From contig NC_015957.1 in the NCBI RefSeq assembly GCF_000147815.2, positions 2,542,001-2,606,000 of the forward strand: a stretch of DNA of 64,000 nt. Direction: 5' to 3'. The stretch is from Streptomyces violaceusniger Tu 4113. GTDB lineage: Bacteria > Actinomycetota > Actinomycetes > Streptomycetales > Streptomycetaceae. The position numbers and the translations under genes are program-made. The notes under the pieces are model-generated. The model was given only the letters and a program-made list of their open reading frames with translations. It did no database searches and was not told the origin of the DNA. Each line of letters opens with the position of its first letter. Positions within the stretch are counted from its first letter, which is position 1. This document shows positions 7,374 through 14,807 of the stretch, piece by piece.

Positions 7374-9194
7374 TCAGGCGTCGTCCGTGGCCTTGTCCTC
7401 CGCGGCCTTCTTCCGGTGCGGCAGGTACTCCTGCACCTTCGCCTTCAGGCCCTGGCGGACCATGCCCGCCCGGTCCGAGTCGCCCTTGATGATCGACTCG
7501 ACCGTGGCCTCCATCTGCTCCCAGGTGGCATGCGGCGGGATCGGCGGTACGGCCGGATCGGTGAGGAACTCCACGACCGCCGGGCCGTCCGCGGCCAGCG
7601 CCTCCCGCCACGCCTGCTCGACCTGCTCGGGCTTCTCCACCCGGATGCCGGTCATGCCGAGCGATTCGGCGAACCGCGCGTAGGAGACGTCGGGCAGTTC
7701 CTGCGAGGGCAGGAACTGCGGTGCCCCGCCCATCGCCCGCATCTCCCAGGTGACCTGGTTGAGGTCCTGGTTGTTCCAGACGCCGATCACCAGCCGGGGG
7801 TCCTCCCACGACTGGCGGTACTTGGCCACCGTGATCAGCTCCGCCATGCCGTTCATCTGCATCGCGCCGTCCCCGACCAGCGCCACCGCCGGCCGGTCCG
7901 GATGGGCGAACTTGGCGCCGATCGCGTACGGCACCCCACAGCCCATCGTGGCCAGCGTGCCCGACAGCGAGGCGCGCATCTCGCCGCGCATCCGCAGATG
8001 GCGGGCGTACCAGTTGGCGACGGAGCCGGAGTCGCAGGTGATGATGGCGTCGGAGGGCAGCAGCGGATCCAGGCAGTGGGCCACGTACTCGGGGTTGATC
8101 GGGTCGGCGGACACCGCCGCGCGGGAGGCCATCACCTCGCGCCAGCGCCGTACGCCCGCGATGATCTCCTCCTGCCAGCCGCGCTCCTTCTTGCGCTCCA
8201 GCAGCGGCAGCAGCCGCAGCAGGGTCTCGCGCGCGTCGCCGACCAGATTGACCTCGTACGGATAGCGCATCCCGATCATGTGCGGATCGAGATCGATCTG
8301 GACGCCGCGCGCCTTGCCGAACTCCGGCAGGAACTGGGCGTACGGAAAGCTGGAGCCGATCGTCAGCAGCGTGTCGCAGTCCCGCATCATCTCGTACGAG
8401 GGCCGGGTGCCCAGCAGCCCGATGGGCCCGGTCACATACGGCAGTTCATCGCTGAGCACATCCAGGCCGAGCAGCGCCTTGGCGACACCGGCGCCGAGGG
8501 TCTCGGCGATCCGCCGGACCTCCTCGCGCGCCCCGGCGGCGCCCTGGCCGACCAGGATCGCCACCCGCTCGCCCGCGTTCAGCACCTCCGCGGCCCGCTC
8601 CACCGCGGTGCTCGACGGCACCGCGGACCAGCCGCTGCGGTCCAGGCTGGAGGGCACCATCTTGAACTCATGGGTGGGTGGGGAGTAGTCCAGCTCCTGC
8701 ACATCCGCCGGGATGATCACGGCGGTGGGGGCGCGGCGGGCGTAGGCGGTGCGGATCGCCCGGTCCAGGACGTTGGGCAACTGCTCGGGGACGGTGACCG
8801 TCTCCAGGAAGTCGGAGGCCACGTCCTTGAAGAGGCTGTGCAGATCCACCTCCTGCTGGTACGAGCCGCCCATCGCGCTGCGGTGGGTCTGGCCGACCAG
8901 GGCCACCACCGGCACATGGTCCAGCTTGGCGTCGTACAGCCCGTTCAGCAGGTGGATCGCGCCGGGGCCCGAGGTGGCCGCGCACACCCCGAGGCGGCCG
9001 CTGAACTTGGCGTAGCCGACGGCGTCGAAGGCCGCCATCTCCTCGTGCCGGGCCTGGATGAACCGGGGCTCGTTCTCGGCCCGCCCCCATGCGGCGAGCA
9101 GGCCGTTGATGCCGTCCCCCGGGTAGCCGAAGACATGCTCGACACCCCACTCGGACAGTCGGGCGAGGATGTAGTCGGCCACTTTCATGGTCAT
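7374..9194 (-). CDS. Thiamine-diphosphate enzyme of the pyruvate oxidase/acetolactate synthase family
   Basis: 606 residues in three domains. The PYR domain holds the activating Glu in QARHEEMAAFDAVGYAKF near 51, the central domain has GERVAILVGQGAAGA, and the PP domain has the ThDP/Mg motif VALVGDGAMQMNGMAELIT with WNNQDLNQVTW. The closest named enzymes are PoxB-like pyruvate dehydrogenases (quinone). The C-terminus ends in a basic Lys/Arg stretch (HRKKAAEDK) that might touch the membrane, as in PoxB. The ATG at 9194 follows GAGGAGCG. Exact substrate is not shown by the sequence. Confidence 0.85.
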   Translation of the reverse strand: MTMKVADYILARLSEWGVEHVFGYPGDGINGLLAAWGRAENEPRFIQARHEEMAAFDAVGYAKFSGRLGVCAATSGPGAIHLLNGLYDAKLDHVPVVALVGQTHRSAMGGSYQQEVDLHSLFKDVASDFLETVTVPEQLPNVLDRAIRTAYARRAPTAVIIPADVQELDYSPPTHEFKMVPSSLDRSGWSAVPSSTAVERAAEVLNAGERVAILVGQGAAGAREEVRRIAETLGAGVAKALLGLDVLSDELPYVTGPIGLLGTRPSYEMMRDCDTLLTIGSSFPYAQFLPEFGKARGVQIDLDPHMIGMRYPYEVNLVGDARETLLRLLPLLERKKERGWQEEIIAGVRRWREVMASRAAVSADPINPEYVAHCLDPLLPSDAIITCDSGSVANWYARHLRMRGEMRASLSGTLATMGCGVPYAIGAKFAHPDRPAVALVGDGAMQMNGMAELITVAKYRQSWEDPRLVIGVWNNQDLNQVTWEMRAMGGAPQFLPSQELPDVSYARFAESLGMTGIRVEKPEQVEQAWREALAADGPAVVEFLTDPAVPPIPPHATWEQMEATVESIIKGDSDRAGMVRQGLKAKVQEYLPHRKKAAEDKATDDA

Positions 9195-9316
9195 GGTGGG
9201 TCATCGCTCCTCTCGGCGGTTCAGCCGTTCTCACGGTTCGGGGCGGGCCGGTCCCCGCACCCCGCGGCGGTCGTCGGTCGGCCACGCGTGGCGGTTCCCG
9301 GCCCTGGCTCCACTTC

Positions 9317-10282
9317 TCAGCGGGCTACCTGCGGCAGCACCTTGGTGCGGTAGAAGTCGAAGAAGCCCCGCTGGTCGGGGCCGATCTGATTGACGTAGAC
9401 GGTGTCGAATCCGGCCTCGGCGTACGCGTTGAGCGCCCTGACATGCGCCTCCGCGTCATCCCCGCAGACCACCTTTTCGGCCAGCCGCTCGGGGGTGACG
9501 AGCTGGGCGGCCTGCTCGAACTGGCTCGGGGTGGCCAGCGTCGACAGCACCGCGCCGGGCAGCGCCTCGGTCGGCCACAGCCGGTGGGCGGTGCGCAGCG
9601 CCTCGTCGGGATCCGGGCTGTAGCAGACCTTCAGCCCGCCGCGGGCCGGTTTGCTGTTGCCCCCGGCGCCGCTGCCGCGCCGGAACCGCGCCACCAGCTC
9701 CGCGTCCGGGACCACGGTGATGAAGCCGTCGCCGACCCGCCCCGCCAGCGCCGCGGCCGCCGATCCGAAGGCCGCGATGTCGATGGGCACCGGCTCCTCG
9801 GGCACCGTGTACAGCCGTGCGTTCTCCACCGTGTAGTGCTTGCCGTGATGGGTGACGCGGCGCCCCTCGAAGAGCTGGCGCATCACCATCACGGCCTCTT
9901 CCAGCATCTCCAGCCGGATCGGCGCGGGCGGCCAGCGGTCGCCCAGCACATGCTCGTTCAGCGCCTCGCCACTGCCCACGCCCAGCCGGAAGCGACCCTC
10001 CAGCAGTACCGCGCTGGTCGCGGCGGCCTGGGCCACGATGGCCGGGTGGATACGGATGATGGGGCAGGTCACCGCGGTCTGCACGGGCAGGCTGGTGGCC
10101 TGCGCGAGTGCGCCGATCACCGACCAGACGAAGGAGCTCTGGCCCTGGGCGTCGTTCCAGGGGTGATAGTGGTCGGAGATCCACAAGGCGCTGAAACCGG
10201 CCTGCTCCGCCATCCGGGCCTGCTCGATGAGTTCCGCGGGCCCGTGTTCTTCGGCGGCCAGGAAATAGCCGTACTCGGTCAT
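9317..10282 (-). CDS. F420-dependent LLM-class oxidoreductase
   Basis: 321 residues, luciferase-like (beta/alpha)8 barrel. Seen: ISDHYHPWNDAQGQSSFVW near 36-54, FRLGVGSGEALNEHVLG near 109, and GDGFITVVPD. This resembles the TIGR03557 group of F420-dependent glucose-6-phosphate dehydrogenase-like proteins in actinobacteria; the true substrate is unknown. The ATG at 10282 is preceded by GAGGAGGCCCC. Longer upstream readings lack coding character. A SigB-like promoter lies about 50 bases upstream. Confidence 0.85.
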   Translation of the reverse strand: MTEYGYFLAAEEHGPAELIEQARMAEQAGFSALWISDHYHPWNDAQGQSSFVWSVIGALAQATSLPVQTAVTCPIIRIHPAIVAQAAATSAVLLEGRFRLGVGSGEALNEHVLGDRWPPAPIRLEMLEEAVMVMRQLFEGRRVTHHGKHYTVENARLYTVPEEPVPIDIAAFGSAAAALAGRVGDGFITVVPDAELVARFRRGSGAGGNSKPARGGLKVCYSPDPDEALRTAHRLWPTEALPGAVLSTLATPSQFEQAAQLVTPERLAEKVVCGDDAEAHVRALNAYAEAGFDTVYVNQIGPDQRGFFDFYRTKVLPQVAR

Positions 10283-10789
10283 GGGGCCTCCTCGAGCGCG
10301 GAGCCGGCGGATGTCGGCCGATGCGACGGGTAACCGGCGCCCGGGGAAGGAAACCTCGTTTAATCCGGCGCGGGACGGGCACGCGGTGCTGCGCCGAGGG
10401 TACGCGCCGGTGTGCTGACGGCACGCGTCCGGCGCTGGAACGGGCACGCGCCGGTGTGCCGACGGGCACGCGCGCCCCGCGTTGGAACGGGCATGCGCCC
10501 GGTGTTGCTGACGGGCACCCGCCCGGTGGGCTACGGATCCCCGCCCTGCCGGACGGGCCGTCGATCCCGATCGTGGCCGGGGAGGTCGAGCGGCACTTTC
10601 ACAGCCGGATCGCGGACCGGCTCGGCGTCTCCCGGACGCCCGCCTCCCGCCCGATCGGCGACACCCGCGCCGACGCGCCCGCCCGAGCAGGCGGGCCGGT
10701 GCCGGTGCCGCCTGAGCCGGGCCGGACGCGGATCAGACGGGTCGGCGGGTGCCGCCTGAGCCGGGACCGAATGCGGGCCAGTCCTCGAA
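10283..10789. other. 507-bp intergenic region with degenerate repeats and a possible GntR remnant
   Basis: From about 10375 to 10530 units like GGAACGGGCACGCGCCGGTG and CTGACGGGCACG recur with variation. At about 10578-10665 on the plus strand one frame reads VERHFHSRIADRLGVSRTP, which resembles the recognition region of a GntR helix-turn-helix (LGVSRTPVREAL). It has no domain after it and no plausible start, so it is at most a gene remnant. No intact gene is seen here. Confidence 0.4.
10330..10354 (-). promoter_or_regulatory. Putative SigB-type promoter of the F420 oxidoreductase gene
   Basis: Minus strand: GTTT, 15 bases, GGTTAC (one mismatch to GGGTAC), about 48 bases upstream of the ATG at 10282. 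Confidence 0.45.
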
Positions 10790-11986
10790 TCACGCCCCCG
10801 GCGCCGGCGCGCGCGGAGCCGTACGCGGCATGGCCAGGGCGACATGGCGGGAGATCCGGTCCGCCACGCCCGCCTCCGCCATCTCGAAGGCACCGCGCCC
10901 GCCCGTACGGAAGAGCGTGAACGCCCCGCGGACCGGCTCCGTGGCGGAGGCGCGCAGGGGTATGCACAGCAGCGAGGTGACCTCCTCCCGCACCAAGATG
11001 GGCGCACCCGTCGCGTCCCGGCCGAAGGTGTCGGCGTCGGCCGGGCTCACCCGCAGCGCGGAGACCCCGTCGGACAGTGCGTTCACCACCAGGGGGCAGT
11101 CGGCCGGGTCCTGCTCGGCCAGGGACGCCGTACGGTCGCCCACCGCGTCCCGCGGGCCGAGCGCCACCACCCGGCGCGGGGCGCCGGGACCGCTCTCCGG
11201 GGCCAGGTCGGCGATCACCCAGTCCGCGAACCGGCCGTGCAGCACCTCCGCGGCCCTGGCCAGCACGGCCTCCGGACCGCCCCCGGCCAGCGCCACCCTC
11301 AGCAGCGCCGCCGCCATGTCGTCGGCCAGGTCCAGCAGCTCGGCATGGCGGGTCACCTCCGCCAGGTCCGGCCGGGACTCCGGGCGCCGCGTCCCGGCCG
11401 TCCCCTCATCCGCCGGGGCGCCGATCATCCCGGGCTGGAACGCCGCCAGCACCGCCGGACGGGGCTCGCCCGGCGGCCGCAGCGCGGCCAGGGTCACCCG
11501 CACCTCACCGTCGGCCGACGGCTGCGACAGCCGCACCGTCAGACTGCGGTCGCCCTCGCCGCGCGCGACCGCGGCGACCTGCGAGCGCAATGCCGCCTGC
11601 CCGTCGCGCCGCAGCGAGGCGGCGAGCGGGCGCCCGGTGGCGTATCCGGCGCGGGTGTGGAAGAGCTGGGTGGCGGCGAAGTTCATGCGCCGCACCACGG
11701 TGTCGCGGTCCAGCAGGACCGCCGGGACCGGCAGCCGCTGGAACAGCGCCCGCAGCAGTTGCTGCTCCTGCGGGTCGGCCCGGCCCCCGCCGGGGCTCCG
11801 GGAGGCCGCCGTCAGCTCCTCGTGGCGCGGCCACAGCACGTCGACCACATGCTGGAGCTCGAAAAGAGCGGCGTCCAGCAAGGACAGCCGCTCCTGCGAG
11901 GGCAGCGAGGCCCGCGCGGTCCGCAATTCGTCCACCCGTCTGCGGAAGTCTGTGAGTTCCGCACCAAACTCCTGAGCGCCTGGCAT
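10790..11986 (-). CDS. PAS-GAF sensor protein without an output domain
   Basis: About 398 residues. A helical N-terminus (residues 1-70), a PAS-like region near 80-190 (FQRLPVPAVLLDRDTVVRRMNFAATQLF) and a GAF-like region near 240-395 (ITSLLCIPLR-type strand seen as VTSLLCIPLRASATEP) match the sensory half of Streptomyces PAS-GAF-PP2C phosphatases. The phosphatase domain is missing; the protein ends MPRTAPRAPAPGA. It may act as a partner of another regulator. The ATG at 11986 is preferred over the GTG two codons upstream; neither has a clear ribosome site. Confidence 0.65.
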   Translation of the reverse strand: MPGAQEFGAELTDFRRRVDELRTARASLPSQERLSLLDAALFELQHVVDVLWPRHEELTAASRSPGGGRADPQEQQLLRALFQRLPVPAVLLDRDTVVRRMNFAATQLFHTRAGYATGRPLAASLRRDGQAALRSQVAAVARGEGDRSLTVRLSQPSADGEVRVTLAALRPPGEPRPAVLAAFQPGMIGAPADEGTAGTRRPESRPDLAEVTRHAELLDLADDMAAALLRVALAGGGPEAVLARAAEVLHGRFADWVIADLAPESGPGAPRRVVALGPRDAVGDRTASLAEQDPADCPLVVNALSDGVSALRVSPADADTFGRDATGAPILVREEVTSLLCIPLRASATEPVRGAFTLFRTGGRGAFEMAEAGVADRISRHVALAMPRTAPRAPAPGA

Positions 11987-12031
11987 GGGCACACCGTAGC
12001 CTGACCGGACGCGGCGGACGGCACGGGTGTC

Positions 12032-12056
12032 GTTTTCCGCTCAATGCCGTGGGAAG
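12032..12056 (+). promoter_or_regulatory. Weak SigB-like promoter upstream of the ANTAR gene
   Basis: GTTT, 15 bases, GGGAAG. The -35 is good, but the -10 differs from GGGTAC at two or more positions. It is listed because neighbours share the arrangement. Confidence 0.25.
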
Positions 12057-12143
12057 GCGAAGAAATCGGGGCCCTGGACGGGGACGGGGCCGTAAGCGCA
12101 CATCGCACCGGAGCGAAACCGAGCGAAAGGAGCGGACCCGGCG

Positions 12144-12932
12144 ATGCCCGACCGTACGCACATCCGCACGGCCTGCCAGACCGACGCGCCGTCCCTGGGC
12201 CGCGGCCTGGCCGAACTGGCCGAGCAGGCCGCCGCGGGCACGCCCGAAAGCTGCGGGGCCACCGCCACCGCCGTGCTCGCCGTGGAGTCCTCCGGCGCCG
12301 CGGCCGCCGACCGGACCACGGCGGCCACCCACCCCGATCTGTCCGCGCTGGTGTCGGTCCAGATGCGCGCCGGGGAGGGCCCGATCCTCGCGGCGCTCGA
12401 CACCGGCCGCCCGGCGGGCGCCGACGATCTGCTCCACGACGACCGCTGGCCGCGCTACCGGGCCCGGGCGCTGGACGCGGGCGTCCGGTCCACCGCCACC
12501 CTGCCCTTCGTCTGTGACGGGCTCACCGTGACCGTCTCGGTCTACGGGCTGCGCCCCGGCCCCCTGAAGAAGGCCGCCCAGGGCGCCACCGAGCTGCTCG
12601 GCGACCTGGCCACCGAGAGCATGGCCCGGGACCGGCTCTACCGCGCCGCCCTCGTCCAGGTCGACCAGTTGGACACGGCGCTGCGCACCCGGCCGGTGGT
12701 CGACCAGGCGTGCGGCATCGTCATGTACGTCCTGGGCTGCGACGCGGACCAGGCGTTCGACCTGCTGCGCCGGCTCTCCCAGCGGACCAACAACAAGCTG
12801 GCGGAACTCGCCGAGACCGTGGTGCGCACCCGCGGCCGTGGCCTGGAGAAGGAACTCATCGCGTTCGACCGGTCAGCCGCTCCCGGACCCGGTCGGCCAG
12901 CGTCCGGCCCGGACCGGGACCTTCCGGGCTGA
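12144..12932 (+). CDS. GAF-ANTAR transcription antitermination regulator
   Basis: 262 residues. A GAF domain spans about 15-160 (MRAGEGPILAALDTGRPAGADDL) and an ANTAR RNA-binding domain lies at about 165-225 (LDTALRTRPVVDQACGIVMY, then CDADQAFDLLRRLSQRTNNK). ANTAR domains bind paired RNA hairpins to prevent termination. The start ATG follows AAAGGAG. The last 77 bases overlap the convergent hemerythrin gene, which is unusual and makes its proline/glycine-rich C-terminal tail suspect. Confidence 0.85.
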   Translation: MPDRTHIRTACQTDAPSLGRGLAELAEQAAAGTPESCGATATAVLAVESSGAAAADRTTAATHPDLSALVSVQMRAGEGPILAALDTGRPAGADDLLHDDRWPRYRARALDAGVRSTATLPFVCDGLTVTVSVYGLRPGPLKKAAQGATELLGDLATESMARDRLYRAALVQVDQLDTALRTRPVVDQACGIVMYVLGCDADQAFDLLRRLSQRTNNKLAELAETVVRTRGRGLEKELIAFDRSAAPGPGRPASGPDRDLPG

Positions 12933-13398
12933 CCGGGGGCACGCCCTGCGCCGCGGCCGCCGCCTCGCCGACGCGCAGGCCCAGCATCATCCGCTCCTCG
13001 GGGGTGAGCCGCTCCCGCAGCTCGGGGAAGACGAGATCCTCCTCGCCGCGGATATGCATGGACACCACGTCCATCAGATCCCGTACCAGCGGGTCGAACC
13101 GCCGGTCCCGGGGGTCCACGGCGTCCAGTTCGGACAGGATCCGCTCGGCCTCGGTCAGCTCCTCGATCTCCTCGTCGGCGATCCGGTCGCCGTTCGGCAG
13201 CGCCTTGCGGACCGTGGGGTACAGGTAGGTCTCCTCGGCCACGGAATGCCGCACCACCTCCACCGTCATCCGGTCGACGAGCTGCCGCCGCTGGCCGGGG
13301 TCGGTCGTGGCGCGGTACCCCTCGAAGAGGGCGCGCACCGCGTGGTGGTCGGCGGTGAGGACGTCCACCACATCGTGCTGTTCCGGCATGGCTGTCAT
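12856..13398 (-). CDS. Hemerythrin-domain protein
   Basis: 180 residues. The HHE helix bundle carries TADHHAVRALFEGYR near 15-29, RHSVAEETYLYPTVRKAL near 50-67 and MHIRGEEDLVFPELRERL near 113-130. These supply the His/Glu ligands for a non-haem di-iron site. Such proteins bind oxygen or nitric oxide or buffer iron in stress. It overlaps the convergent ANTAR gene by 77 bases and diverges from the aminotransferase-like gene. A SigB-like element lies immediately upstream. Confidence 0.85.
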   Translation of the reverse strand: MTAMPEQHDVVDVLTADHHAVRALFEGYRATTDPGQRRQLVDRMTVEVVRHSVAEETYLYPTVRKALPNGDRIADEEIEELTEAERILSELDAVDPRDRRFDPLVRDLMDVVSMHIRGEEDLVFPELRERLTPEERMMLGLRVGEAAAAAQGVPPVSPEGPGPGRTLADRVRERLTGRTR

Positions 13399-13407
13399 GG
13401 CGCCCGG

Positions 13408-13432
13408 GTCCCCCGGCCGCCTTCCGCGAAAC
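13408..13432 (-). promoter_or_regulatory. Putative SigB-type promoter of the hemerythrin gene
   Basis: Minus strand: GTTT, 15 bases, GGGGAC (one mismatch to GGGTAC). The -10 lies about 10 bases from the ATG, implying a very short leader. Confidence 0.45.
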
Positions 13433-13513
13433 GGCGCCGGAGATCTGCGAAGGTGGACAGAAGGTGGACATACGCAGGCGGTGACGCGTCCGGCACGGGC
13501 GGAGGTGTGGCGA

Positions 13514-14737
13514 ATGCAGCGGCAGTGGACCGCCCCGGCCCCGGCGGACCGGGACGACGGCGGGCTGCCGGTCCTCCCGGAGCTGCTCGACAGCTTCGTC
13601 GCGACGGCCGGTCACACCGCGCCGGAGCCGGTCGGCGGCTCGGCCGGACTGCGCTCGGCCGCCTGCGGCTACTGGTCGCGGCGCGGGCTGTGGACCGACC
13701 CGGAGCATGTCGTGGTCGCCCCCGGCGCCGAGCCGCTGCTGCTCGCGCTGCTCGCCTCGGCCCCCGGCGGCGATGTGCTGCTGCCCCGGCCCTGCGCCGC
13801 CTGGTACGCGCCGCTGGCGCGGCTGGTGAACCGGCGCGCCCACCACGCTCCCGTCCCGGCCGAATGCGGTGGGCTGCCCGATCCGTTCGCGCTGCTGGAG
13901 ATCGTCCGCAGGATCCGCGCCGAGGGCGGGGTGCCCCGGGTCCTGCTGCTCTCGGTGGCCGATGACCCCACCGGCACCGTGGCCCCGCCCGAGCTGCTGC
14001 ACGAGGTGTGCGAGGCGGCCGTGGCCGAGGGGCTGCTGATCGTCAGCGATGAGACCTGGCGGGACACCGTCCACCATCCGCATGGCACGGTGCTGCTCAG
14101 CCCCGCCGAGATGAGCCCGGAGAACGTGATCGTGCTCTCCGATCTGGTGGGCGCCTTCACCCCGGCGGGCTGGCCCGCCGCGATCGCCCGGTTCCCGGCC
14201 ACCGAGCGCGGTGTGGAGCTGCGCGGCCGGGTGCTGTCCCTGCTCACCGCCGTACGCTCCGGGCTGCCCGCGTCCGTCGCCGCGGCCGCCGCGTACGCCC
14301 TCGGCGAGCCCGAGCCGGTCCGGGGCCGGATGGCCGCCGCGGCCCGGGCGCACGGGGCCGTGGCCGCGGCCGCCTACCGCGCGCTGACCGCCGTGGGGGC
14401 GCTGGCCCGCCCGCCGCAGGCCGGCCGCCATCTCTACGCCGACCTCGACGAGCTGCGCGGGGTGCTCGCCGCCCGTGGCATCACCGACTCGGTGGAGCTG
14501 GAGCGCGAGCTGGTGCGGCGGATCGGCCGGAGCGTGGCCGGGGGCCAACGCTTCGGCGACCCCCCGCACACGCTGCGCCTGCGGCTGGCGACCCTGCCGC
14601 TGCTGGGGGCGGCGGAGGAGTCGCGGCTGCGGGCGCTCCAGGCGCCCGATCCGCTGGAACTGCCCCATGTGGCGGCGGCGTTGGCCGCCTTCGAGACGGC
14701 CTTCCGGGACCTGATCGAGGACGGCCCGGTGGCCTGA
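13514..14737 (+). CDS. Fold-type I aminotransferase-like protein lacking the PLP lysine
   Basis: 407 residues with the order of a class I/II aminotransferase: the DDPTGT loop (normally NPTGT) near 151-155 and the SDETWRDTV cofactor strand near 178-186. At the Schiff-base segment VIVLSDLVGAFTPAGWPAAI near 205-224, the expected SLSK lysine is Asp210. The C-terminal domain is present. Without that lysine, PLP chemistry should fail, so the protein is probably a non-catalytic paralogue with a binding or regulatory role. The ATG at 13514 follows GGAGG at eight bases, so this start is well supported. Confidence 0.75.
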   Translation: MQRQWTAPAPADRDDGGLPVLPELLDSFVATAGHTAPEPVGGSAGLRSAACGYWSRRGLWTDPEHVVVAPGAEPLLLALLASAPGGDVLLPRPCAAWYAPLARLVNRRAHHAPVPAECGGLPDPFALLEIVRRIRAEGGVPRVLLLSVADDPTGTVAPPELLHEVCEAAVAEGLLIVSDETWRDTVHHPHGTVLLSPAEMSPENVIVLSDLVGAFTPAGWPAAIARFPATERGVELRGRVLSLLTAVRSGLPASVAAAAAYALGEPEPVRGRMAAAARAHGAVAAAAYRALTAVGALARPPQAGRHLYADLDELRGVLAARGITDSVELERELVRRIGRSVAGGQRFGDPPHTLRLRLATLPLLGAAEESRLRALQAPDPLELPHVAAALAAFETAFRDLIEDGPVA

Positions 14738-14807
14738 GCCGCCCGGGACCGCCGCCATGACGCGCCGGCACGGAAGGGCCGGACCAGAGAGGGAAGGGAG
14801 CCAGGCC

